From NCBI RefSeq assembly GCF_032854445.1, contig NC_088302.1:30413979-30473978 (forward strand): 60,000 nucleotides of DNA, read 5' to 3'. The notes under the pieces were generated by a model. The model saw nothing but the letters and a program-made list of their open reading frames with translations, was not told where the DNA came from and ran no database searches. This DNA comes from Liolophura sinensis (Eukaryota > Mollusca > Polyplacophora > Chitonida > Chitonidae). Below are positions 47,859 through 57,091 of the stretch, one piece after another. Each line of letters starts with the position of its first letter. The stretch's first letter is position 1. The position numbers and the translations under genes were made by a program.

Positions 47859-48580
47859 GTATGTACTGTCAATATATAGAAATTGATGAGTTTTTTTGGG
47901 GGGGTTTCATTATTGTGTGACATTGAGACTGTGACTGTGGAGAAGGGAACTGCTTAACATATGTATTATGCGTACCTTTTCAAAGCTGTGTTGTTGTATA
48001 CATTTATATGTACCATGTCTGTGTTGAATATGCAAGGCAGTGATGGTTTTTTTATTTTCATATATGTACATGTTGTGTGTTTGAGGGTAATTTATTTACA
48101 CAGACGTCACACGCTTTCTCTCTCCAGGGCATAGTGTAACTGGCCAGACTGTCATTGCACATAGCTGGAGGATGTGTATGTATATATATATATACATATA
48201 TGTATGTATATGGGTATGTGCTTTTTTGCGGCTTTACCCAGCCGTCAAATTTCATCTGTGGAGCAACAGGAAGGTTGCATTGTTGACAGACTGTTGTCGG
48301 TTGTTATACACCTGGCACAGGTGTGATTCGTGTCTCTCTTTTACCAGTCGCACAAATCAATCTATGTGATGTAGAGATGTGGATTTAAGCCAGTGCCTTG
48401 TGAAATTATGATTTCACAAAAGCTGGAGTCTAACTCTCCATTAGAAGTAGAACTGCATAGTGATGAGTTTAACTTTTTCGCACAAAATCATGAGTAAGGG
48501 GCTCTCTACACGCCTGTTACAAATTTTTCCTGAGCTGATAATATGATGTCATATATATTATGTTACTTCTGTCTCCCCAG

Positions 48581-48655
48581 GGCACCCCGGGAAAGTCTGC
48601 CAGTCGGGACAGTGACAAAAGTCTACTGAGTGTTGGCAGCTCCGACAACGAAGAG
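48581..48655 (+). CDS. CRACD: CRACD-like coding exon 5 (Ser-rich, residues 170-194)
   Basis: The acceptor is TTCTGTCTCCCCAG and the donor GTAAGC. It is 25 codons, phase 0 at both ends, and reads GTPGKSASRDSDKSLLSVG followed by SSDNEE. It is Ser/Asp-rich, likely disordered and phosphorylatable. It supplies the two Glu residues that open the EEEDLF motif completed by the next exon. Confidence 0.82.
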
Positions 48656-48886
48656 GTAAGCTCCATTTACAAGTACATGTAAATATTAGACCATACTATT
48701 GTGCCAGTCTGTGGATGTAGGCCTCTGTTTTCTGATGTTTATGGCCTTTTCACCACTATTTACACTCATCCTGCTCTTTGCAACCTAATCCCATTTTTCT
48801 TTAAATTTGGCTCCTAAAATAACCGTAGTTTTTCTTAAGATTTTGTTTATGTTTTTGAGGAAAGGATTTATAAATCATTGAAAATA

Positions 48887-49150
48887 TTTATTGATTGATT
48901 TGATTGATGTTTTACGTTGTACTCAAGAATATTTCACTTATACCATGGCTGCCAGCATTATGGTGGGGGAAACCGGGCTGAGCCCGGGGAACCCCATGAC
49001 CATCTGCATGTTGCTGGCAGACCTTCCCATGTACAGCCGGAAAGGAAGCCAGCATGATCTGGACTTGAACTCACAGCGACCGCATTGGTGAGAGGCTTTT
49101 GGGTCATTATGCTGCGCTAGTGCACTAACCAACTGAGCCATGGAGGCCCC
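48887..49150 (-). mobile_element. Full-length tRNA-derived SINE (family A), minus orientation
   Basis: On the minus strand the head reads GGCCTCCATGGCTCAGTTGG with a B-box GAGTTCAAGTCCAG, then the full body and a short AT tail. TCATTGAAAATA at 48875-48886 and 49151-49162 is a perfect 12-bp target duplication. It lies inside the 766-bp intron 5. Confidence 0.93.
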
Positions 49151-49421
49151 TCATTGAAAATAAATATATTTTAAGATTTCTGCAGTGGCCTGTATAAAAT
49201 TTAGGATAGTGCTCCTCAAGACATAAAAATTGAAACAATCAAGCGATTGGCTGAAGTGGTTAGTATGCCAGCACGGCACAATCATTCAGGAGCCTCTCAC
49301 AATACGGTCGATGTGAGAAGGTCTGCCAGGCCAGTTTTAGCCATACGACAGCCTTCCATTGTCTTATCTAGGTACGAAAATGAATATTTGGGAAATAACA
49401 AGTAACTGTTTTTTATGACAG

Positions 49422-49500
49422 GAGGACCTGTTCCAGACCAACTGGAAGGCGTCGGTGGCATCTGTTGTGACCAGGAGATCAAAGGGGGCACCGTCCACAG
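49422..49500 (+). CDS. CRACD: CRACD-like coding exon 6 (EDLF motif, residues 195-221)
   Basis: The acceptor is TTTTTTATGACAG and the donor GTGAGT. It reads EDLFQTNWKASVASVVTRRS and continues to PST. Joined to exon 5 it gives EEEDLFQTNW, matching LEEDLFLTSP of vertebrate CRACD. It leaves phase 1, which the next exon accepts with a completing AT (Asp). Confidence 0.85.
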
Positions 49501-51143
49501 GTGAGTGAACCAGATGTTGTTAAATTTACGTTCCTGAAGATTTCTATGGGGACAGGAAAAATGTGAAAGAGATTTTGAAAAATGCCAAAATTTACAAGAT
49601 TCTGGCGTATGTTATCAGTAGATTTTATTTGAGAAGATTTTAACTCTGATTATTTATCTTCATGGGCTGTATTACTTCAATAAGCTTCAGCTGCAAAATT
49701 AAACAAGGATTATCACCTTCTGCATTTTGGCCAGATTATTTGAAATATTCTATCTACCAATAACATCTTTTTTATTGCAATTTAACATAAGTCCATTGCA
49801 CAGTTAAAGAGCATTTGGCATTGACACACTACCTTGAATTCTACATGCAGTAAGATATGCCGTTTTGGACGTAAAATTTTATTTTAATTTCATAAATACT
49901 ATATCATTACTTTGTAATGGTTTATTATCATAGACGCCTTCGGGAAGTGTAAATTGTCCAATTAGAAAATTAATCAAGACTGCAGTTCGGTTCACGGAAT
50001 TCATGCAGTTATGAAGCATGACGTGCAGTACAAGTGTGAACTCCTATGTCATGTTCACTTGATAAATCTTCATGTCTGTGTGCATTGATTTTTAATAAAC
50101 TTGAGTGGAGTGACAATTGTATAGCCTCTAATGGCTGGCTGTGTTGTTTTTTATCTAGGCCTTGTAAACTTAAGTTTGCTGTGTGGTTAGAGTTTTTTTT
50201 TTTGTATAATGCTTGTATGTTTTGGTTATCCACAGATATATAAATGACAATGTAAAAATCTTGTTGAACATGTCGGCTTTGGATTTCCTCCTCAGTGATT
50301 TAACTCCCCCCCCCCCCCCTCCCCAGCTAAGATAAAATTAACTTGTTCTTTTTAATCCTGCCTGCGTGAGCCTAGCCTCGTTAAGAAGTAATTTGCATTT
50401 GTCACATCAGTTTTGTTCGCTCATGCTTGCGGTCTTTTAGACACAAGACTGTAGGCTTGTATGTAGAAGCTACTTATGGAACTTCAGGTACATTTGCCCG
50501 CATTTCTCATGAAGTTTAATTGGTCATACTTACTGCTATATATGCAAATTACAGGATTCAAGTATTTTTTTTTATTTTTTTTTATCAGTTGATATAATGG
50601 ACCAGATGTTAGTGCCCTGTATAAATTTCTTGCAGCCTCAGTGAATTTTACTTAACATCATTTTAGTTGCCTTGTGCTCATAAAAATATTTTGTTTTATC
50701 ACCACACATCTTCACTTGCTGCTTGCTCAAATTTGGATCAACTTTTGTTTGGGGGGTGGGGTGGAGGGGGGCGGAATTTCTGAAAAATAACCTAGGAGCA
50801 TGTGAAACAATCAGAAAACTTTTCAAAACTGTGTGAGTATCAACTTAGTTTCCTGTCCTGCACTCCTGTGGAGATCAGCTACCTTCAGTTATTTCATAGG
50901 TTGGGCCCAGTGGTATGCAAAAGAAAACTGTCAATAAGAGTGACAGCTTGTGAAAGTTTATGTTGCTGATATGCAAGTATGTCAGATTGATATAAACTGA
51001 GCACCACTCCCCCACCCCCCACCCCCAGCAGGTGCCATGGTATCTTTACAATGTCACAAGTCACCAGATCCATAATTGAAAACTTGTGGTGCGCATCAGA
51101 ATGCCAATCAGACTGATGTAGCAGGTGCTCTCTGCGTGTATTA
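49501..51143. other. CRACD-like intron 6, left part; no gene
   Basis: Contains a poly-C run near 50307-50320, G-rich DNA at 50750-50773 and a C-rich run near 51007-51027. Short ORFs only. Confidence 0.5.
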
Positions 51144-51286
51144 TTGTGTATACATTTACGTCAGCGCGTTTTGTGCATTTCCACACGTCTACATGTACTT
51201 CATTCTAGTATCTTGGACATATTCCATGCTTTAGAAAGAGTTCTACATTCAGTAATACCAGCAGGACTTGGCACTTCACTAGGAAG

Positions 51287-51670
51287 TGACGGTTATCAGG
51301 GTATATGGGCCTACTACTCAGTATTTTAGGATGGTCATTCTTCATTGTAGGATTAGTTTTTTATCTCTTAAGCAATGTATTTTTTGTTGTAGCAGATGTA
51401 TTCCAGGGTTTAGCAAGTCTTCTCCCTATAGGTGGAGGAATATTGCATGCGTTAGGACACGTATCCCATATCATGGGAAAAGTTTTTTCTGTGTTAGAAA
51501 AATTATTCTTTAAGGTGGGAGGAGCATTCTGAAATCATGCCTTACGTCACTAGTATTCTCTCGCCGTCAGGAGCATCATTTGTTTGTGTGTTATGTTATG
51601 TGAGTATTCTCTGTTGTAGGAATAGTATTCTAATTGTTGGGAAAAGCATTCCACCAGATTTTCAGAGCAG
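51287..51670. repeat. Degenerate TATTCT/GTAGGA repeat in intron 6
   Basis: Elements such as GTATTTTAGGATGGTCATTC, GTAGGAATAGTATTCTAATT and GGGAGGAGCATTCTG recur irregularly every 25-40 bp. A hydrophobic 75-codon ORF (51305-51532) falls out of this composition and is not a supported gene. Confidence 0.5.
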
Positions 51671-51859
51671 CTATCCATAATTATTCACTACTTAACCCGA
51701 ACTCTTTTAGGAGGAAAAATTTTTTTTTTACATGTGTGGTCATCTATATTTTAGAATATGTAGTAACATGTATATTATGAAAGATAATTATTTATCTGTT
51801 ATGTGCCTCATTAATTAATTGCTTATGTTTCATAAGTAGTCTGCCATATCTTCAGCATT

Positions 51860-51962
51860 ATTGCATTAATATGCATTATTGCATTAATATGCATTATTGC
51901 ATTTTTGCATTATTGCATTATTGCATTAATATGCATTATTGCATTGATATGCATTATTGAAG
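51860..51962. repeat. ATTATTGCATTAATATGC tandem repeat
   Basis: Units of about 18-19 bp (TGCATTATTGCATTAATA) with shortened forms, about five copies, 110 bp before the acceptor of exon 7. Confidence 0.85.
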
Positions 51963-52072
51963 AGTAATCCGTATTAGTCAACACTGACATTTGTGTTACT
52001 CGGGCCTGTTTTGGAAGATATTGAACTTCACTGCTGTCATTCCTGTTATGACTGCTCCTTTTCATTGGTCAG

Positions 52073-52206
52073 ATACTGGGATGGAGCTGGACTTGAGTGC
52101 CGTCCAACCAACCACAGCACTGAAAAGTGATGCTGCCAAGCACCGCATCTCAGTGGCACCCAAGGCGAGGAGAGGGGCACGACAAGGGAAGAAAATACAG
52201 CTGCAG
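52073..52206 (+). CDS. CRACD: CRACD-like coding exon 7 (AAKH motif, residues 221-265)
   Basis: The acceptor is CCTTTTCATTGGTCAG and the donor GTAGGA. It encodes a segment with LKSDAAKHRISVAPKARRG and a basic tail. The vertebrate family has LDNSAAKHKLAVKPKKQR here, the clearest conserved block of the gene after DSIF. The basic run (KARRGARQGKK) continues the match to KKHRR. It leaves phase 0. A headless SINE copy begins 28 bp past the donor. Confidence 0.9.
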
Positions 52207-52234
52207 GTAGGACTAAGGCTTCAGTTCATAAGGC

Positions 52235-52378
52235 GGTCTTCCAGCAACCTGCGGATGGTCATGGGTTTCCCCCGGGTTCAGCCTGTTTCCACCCACTATA
52301 ATGCTGGCTGCCATGGTATAAGTGAAATACTCTTGAGTACGGCGTAAATCACCAATCAAATAAACAAATAAATAAATA
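52235..52378 (+). mobile_element. Headless SINE copy (family A) in intron 7
   Basis: It begins GGTCTTCCAGCAACCTGCGG, has TGGTCATGGGTTTCCCCCGG and ends AAATAAACAAATAAATAAAT. AGTTCATAAGGC (52223-52234) and AGTCCATAAGGC (52379-52390) flank it with one mismatch. The left duplication starts 17 bp past the exon 7 donor. Confidence 0.88.
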
Positions 52379-52390
52379 AGTCCATAAGGC

Positions 52391-52480
52391 TGTTGAAATT
52401 CTTTAATCTTTTAACCTGTGTGCAAGATGTTTGTTGAACCAGAATCTGCAGGCGTTATTTTGTGTAGACTAATAAAATTA
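52391..52480. mobile_element. Partial MITE subfamily 1
   Basis: TTCTTTAATCTTTTAACCTG, GCAAGATGTTTGTTGAACC and GTAGACTAATAAAATTA follow the left half of subfamily 1, then stop at the TA where a subfamily-2 copy begins. Confidence 0.65.
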
Positions 52481-52677
52481 CTGTCAGTCTTCAACCTTTT
52501 CGGCCACTAAAGCACCATTTTCAGTGGAACAGTTATTATGAAATGACACCGAGAATGATTTGTTTGTGTCACTATAGATGCAAGTTTCATAAAACTGTGC
52601 AGATTGTTTCTTTAAACCCAGGAATTCTCACGGAATGTTTCACAAAATTTGTCACAGTGGTAAATGAATAAATAGGG
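52481..52677. mobile_element. MITE subfamily 2, abutting a subfamily-1 remnant
   Basis: It starts CTGTCAGTCTTCAACCTTTT after TA and ends in GGTAAATGAATAAATAGGG. The interior GTCACTATAGATGCAAGTTT and GGAATGTTTCACAAAATTTG is that of subfamily 2. Confidence 0.72.
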
Positions 52678-53439
52678 CATACTTGTTATGAAAACCTGAA
52701 ATTGGCTGAGTTGCCCTGATTTGGACAGGCAGAGTAACCTACCAGGAAAAGTTGTCTTAAAAGCAAAAAAGTCTTTTATAAAGCTATTTGGTTGTTTAAT
52801 GAAACAGGGGTGCATCACAGCCTGAGTTTTGTAATGTCATAAATATGGTTTGGACCTCACAACAGCCTAACATGGAAAAATAACAAAAATTATGAGAGAA
52901 AAAATGTTCAATGAAAAGAAATTGTTTTATGTGGTATGAAAATGTTCCTGAAAGGCTTCAAGACGTACCCTAAATGATCTAAAATTTCGTCGCATTTTTA
53001 GAGGCAAATAAATGTCACAAAATATCATTTTTGGTGCTGAAACATATAATTTTCCAGTAGAATATCATCGCATGTTCCAAGCAAACCTCAAAACATATTT
53101 CCAAAAACAAATATAACTCTCAGAATCAGGAAAAATGGGCAACTTAGTCATGGACGAAATTTATGGTAATTATTCTATGTTTTATGTTGCCTCCATCAGA
53201 CATTTGAAACTCTCATTAAACCAACTGAGTACTAGAATGTCTTCTATGAGTGTCCAAACTTTTGTCCTTTTTTTTAGATCTGGCCCTGTACATAATAGGG
53301 CTGTAGATGATTGCTATCTGATAAATGCTTACAACTGCCACAACCTGACTTCACTTCTAGTGAATTAAATCAGTAGAGCAGTGGAGAAGAAAAGATTTTA
53401 TATTCGATCAATAAAGAAATATTTCTTCCATTTCTGCAG

Positions 53440-53536
53440 AAAAAACCAAATTCCTCTGCCTTACCAAAGCTACCAGAGGAGTCTCCTTCAAAACTCGCCA
53501 AAGAAGATGTAATCCAGAAAGAGTTGTCTTCCCATG
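53440..53536 (+). CDS. CRACD: CRACD-like coding exon 8 (residues 266-298)
   Basis: The acceptor is CTTCCATTTCTGCAG and the donor GTAGGC. It begins KKPNSSALPKLPEESPSKLA and ends in LSSHG split across the junction. It is Lys/Pro/Ser-rich with no recognisable fold. Phase 0 in and phase 1 out fit both neighbours. Alignment with the vertebrate protein is no longer clear here; the assignment rests on phase and splice sites. Confidence 0.8.
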
Positions 53537-54135
53537 GTAGGCTAAATGCACATTTTATGTTTGTTATTTCAATTTATCTGTGTTTTAATCATGTTTTTAT
53601 TTATTAATCATATGTGAATGTTTAGCTAATCAGGAACATATATGTATCATCACTCAAGGTTTAATTGATTATAGAATGATACGTTATATACTTTCAAGAT
53701 TTAAATTACTAAACTTGATTGCATGCTACATGTCATCATGGCTACTTTTGAAGGATTTTTAGCATTGTTTGTGCAGCTTTACTGAGAATAAGGTATGCTA
53801 GAATTTGGTTGGAATTTTGTGCACAGGTTGGCACTGGACCAATCCGTTAAATTTTAACGCATATCTCAGTCTCAATTCCCATTCAGATCCGTTCCAGGAA
53901 TATTTGAGGTGATTCTTCGCCATTACAAGATTGGACAAAAATGCAGAGTATTATCCCTGTGTAAAGCAGGAATTTCCTGCATTTAGCGATGATTAAGGTT
54001 AGCACTGTCAAGCGTTCAGAGACCCTGGAACGTTAAATTTGGTTGACAGTTGGCAAGTGATTATAGATTATAGGTTTTCTCTGTATCTAGAAAATACTAG
54101 CAGTTGCTTAATCATGTACGCTTCACCCTTTCCAG

Positions 54136-56390
54136 GCACTAAAGATGTTGCAGTTAAGCCAGTGTCAAAGAAAGCTGGCAGTCAGGAGAAAATTTCTGTG
54201 GACAAGCCTGTTGAAACCCCAGCCGTTTCTCCTGAACCATCTGCTATCAGTGGCAAACCTCTTCTCAAACAGAAGTTGTCAGGGGAGAAAACTGAGGAGA
54301 TTGTCTCCAAGAGTACAGCCCCTTGTGCCTCGGCACCATCTTCCACAAAGTCTACTGCTACAGAGGATATCAAGACGATTGATAAAGCTGACGAGAAGGA
54401 AAAGACATCATCTTCGGGGGTGACAGAGCTGTCACAGGCTTTTAATAGACTAAGGAAGACATCTGGGAAGAAAACAGAAGATGCTTCTCAGGATAGTGAT
54501 AAAGAAAACATTAGCGAGGAAACTGTGCCTCAAAAGTCCTCTGACACAGACAAACGAAAACCAACTGGAAAACAGCCGTTGGCTAAAACTTCCGAATTCA
54601 GAGGTTCTTTAAAAACTGTTGGTTTACCTGAAAAGGTTAACGAAAACACTGTGAGTAAGACTTCAGGTGACAACGAGGTTAGCAACTCTAAAGTTAGCGA
54701 GAATGCTGACAGTCAAGGTGTCACGAAGCAAGCTCTGAGGCCTACTCTCTCTGCCCAGTCCGACTCCAGTGTGGATGTGGGCAGTACGGGGGCTAAGAGA
54801 GATTCCATTAAGGAAGAATCTGGTAGCAGGATAACTGGGTCAAAGGACAGTGATGTGCAAGAGGCAGAGACATTGTCCTCTGTGAGGGCCTCTTTAAGAC
54901 CTGGTTTAAAGACTTCCATGATCAAGGAGACCAAGGCTGATGCTAAACCTTCTGGTGCCGGTGCCGGTGCCAAGACGTTTGATAGTAAGGTAACCTTCAG
55001 CGGTGAATTGAAATCCACTGACAGTTCAGATGTTTCTGTGTCTGTGTCGAAAGACAGTAAAGTGTCAGAAGGCGCATCAACAGATGGAAAGGGCAATAAT
55101 GCTCAAGAAAAAGCTGAAGGCAGTACTGTGTCAGATGCTAAAGTGGCCTTCAGCAGCAAGACAAACACTGATGGCAACCTTGGTTTACAAAGACTTGCCT
55201 CACCCAAAGAAGAATACAAACAGAAGCGCCAAGGTCGTAGTAAAACTCTCCCAGAACCACCTCTGGCTAAAGAGGTTGTAAAAAGCAGTGTTCAGCCTGC
55301 CAGAAATGATTACGATAATGTCACTATAAACGTTAACAAGCCTCAGCTGGAGGAGAACACGGCCAACCCCGAGGGTGATAAAGCACAGCCTGTTGATGAG
55401 GAACCTGTGACTAAGAAGGACGGTGAGAAGGTCAGTTCATCTCCGCCATCCTCACCTGCGCGGCAGGGAGTGACGGTCATTACCACAGCGGCTAAGCGAC
55501 CAGAGCCCAAACGGCTCTCACTAAAGGGTGGCCTGGTGTCAGACTCTTCTGAACCCATTTGGGTTGTCATGGCCAGGAAGAAAAAGGCCCAGGAAGATTC
55601 TAAGGAAGATAAGGAGAGTTCAGACTCTAGTAAAGGCGATGAAAGCTCAGATTCATCAAAGACTGTGCAGACATCAGACACAACTCCTGGAAAGTCTGCC
55701 ACGCAGAGCTCACCTGCTAAGAGTTCGTTCCCCTCCTCACCCTCCAAGACACCTTTCAAGGAAACGAAAATCAACACAAAAATCGCCCCTCCTCCCGAAA
55801 TGAAATCGGCCTCAAAACCAATACTGATAGAAAACAAGCCTCCAGGTAAAGTTGAGGTAGAGGAGAAATCATCCTCCACCCCTGCGCCTACGGACAGCCG
55901 CAGTGTGCTGGTGAGTAGACCGGCTGTTAAGTTTGTAAGAAATTTGCCACCATCCAAACCTTCAACCAGTGCTCCTCCGGTGGCAGTCAGTAAACCAGCG
56001 CATGGGAAGAGTTTTGTGATTGATAAACCAGTTCCAATGACATCTAAGCCTTCAGCAGAGACGTGGAAAGTCACACCTGCGAAACCCGAGGGAAGTTCTG
56101 CAGGTGTAAAAACAGGTGGCGGGTCATCTTTTCCCGGACAGAAAACCTTCACTATTGACAAGTCCTCTTTGGGCAGCTCATCCAGCTCTAACACCGCCAA
56201 GCCAGCGGAGAAAAAGGAGGAGACAAAACCATCAAGTGTCCCTGCCTGGAGGAGTAACCTTCAGAAGAAAAAGGAGCCAGCAGAGATCAAAGTCCCGGAG
56301 ATGAAAAAAATAGAGATTATTGAAAAATCTGGTCCCATGTCTCCTCAAAAGCCAAGCCAGACTAAACCAGTGGAGAAATCTACTGACGAG
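54136..56390 (+). CDS. CRACD: CRACD-like coding exon 9, large disordered exon (residues 298-1049)
   Basis: The acceptor CGCTTCACCCTTTCCAG ends at 54135 and the donor is GAG|GTAAGA. The exon is 2255 nt, open throughout, and enters in phase 1. The reading frame also runs upstream of the acceptor, but that stretch is intronic. It encodes about 751 residues dominated by Ser, Lys, Glu, Thr and Pro, almost certainly disordered. Notable segments are KRQGRSKTLPEPP (near residues 661-672), comparable to the KANTLP block of vertebrate CRACD; SEPIWVVMARKKKAQ (W773), comparable to vertebrate EPAWLALAKRKAK; a second W motif SVPAWRSNLQKKKEP (W1002); and two related phrases, KSFVIDKP and KTFTIDKS. Serine-acidic clusters suggest heavy phosphorylation (inference). 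If the next intron is retained, translation would stop four codons on, at 56403-56405. Confidence 0.9.
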
Positions 56391-56974
56391 GTAAGAGTTC
56401 TGTAGCCTTTTTCTGTATGAATACGTTTGTCTGTGGTAACAAGCTGCAAGAGGGGGCTTTTGTTAGGTCAGATGATTAGAGAGCTGGTCCACGGCAACTG
56501 TCAGGCTGTTGACCAGTGAGATTGCATATTTAAGTCCTGCTCTGACTATTTCATCTCCAATTTTAAGTCCTGAGATTCACATTTGGTAATATCGGGTGGG
56601 TTTCACCATGATTTTCCAGGTTTCTCAAATCCATGAAAGCTGACAGCAAGATTTTTGAGTGTGATTTTAGATACTAATTAGATCAGTTAATATAGTAGAA
56701 ATGTTTTTTAAGTGCTGATAAATAGAGATAGATAAAGAAAACAGCAGTATTAAAACACTTCAACTTTGTTCATGATTAATTATATTCAGATGGAAGGTTC
56801 AAACTTTTGGTGTTTTTTCAGTGGACCATTGAAAATACCTTACCTTAATCTGTCTTGTGCAGAATTTACATGTGTATGAATGTCTTAAAGAATGTCTTTG
56901 TTTGAAATGGCACGCTGTGCTCCATTTCTTAGGCTGTGTAAAACTCTCCAGTATTCTGTGTTTCACTATTGCAG

Positions 56975-57091
56975 GCACCTGTGATTATGCGTGAGAAAGC
57001 CAAGACTGACAAGTGCAGTGATGTTGCTTCGGCACGATCCTCCAAAGTTCTTGACATGGTGAAAAATTACCAAAAGCTACAAGTGAGCTGA
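56975..57091 (+). CDS. CRACD: CRACD-like last coding exon (residues 1050-1087 and stop)
   Basis: The acceptor is TGTTTCACTATTGCAG. The exon is 38 codons plus TGA (57089-57091), entering in phase 0. It begins APVIMREKAKTDK and ends with SSKVLDMVKNYQKLQVS, a probable short amphipathic helix. Vertebrate CRACD ends differently, just past its W motif, so this C-terminal helix may be lineage-specific. In-phase splicing gives a total coding length divisible by three. Confidence 0.8.
   Translation, partial: APVIMREKAKTDKCSDVASARSSKVLDMVKNYQKLQVS

Larger units (their letters stand above)
23543..57091 (+). other. CRACD: Gene span: CRACD/CRACDL-like actin regulator (first supportable exon to stop codon)
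   Basis: Ten exons join with compatible phases into 3264 nt of coding sequence, 1087 codons plus TGA. Introns measure about 4327, 3563, 7395, 9116, 766, 2572, 1233, 599 and 584 bp and all are GT-AG. Family call: short motifs match vertebrate CRACD and CRACDL in the same order, namely KFKPFEAMRKFF (residues 29-40), DSIFKP (97-102), SDDDGLPKSP (145-154), EEEDLF (193-198) and AAKHRISVAPK (241-251). Vertebrate CRACD binds and inhibits actin capping protein, so actin polymerises more. That role is known from vertebrates and only inferred here. The protein is mostly low-complexity and probably disordered, with no signal peptide or membrane segment visible. I could not find a canonical capping-protein-interaction motif by eye. 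The length is close to the vertebrate proteins (roughly 1000-1250 residues). 5' UTR exons and the promoter were not identified and may lie upstream of the window. Confidence 0.85.

Noticed and set aside
55343-56200. 285-codon minus-strand ORF
   Set aside because: Shadow of the large CRACD-like exon; its length follows from Ser/Glu/Lys codon bias on the + strand.
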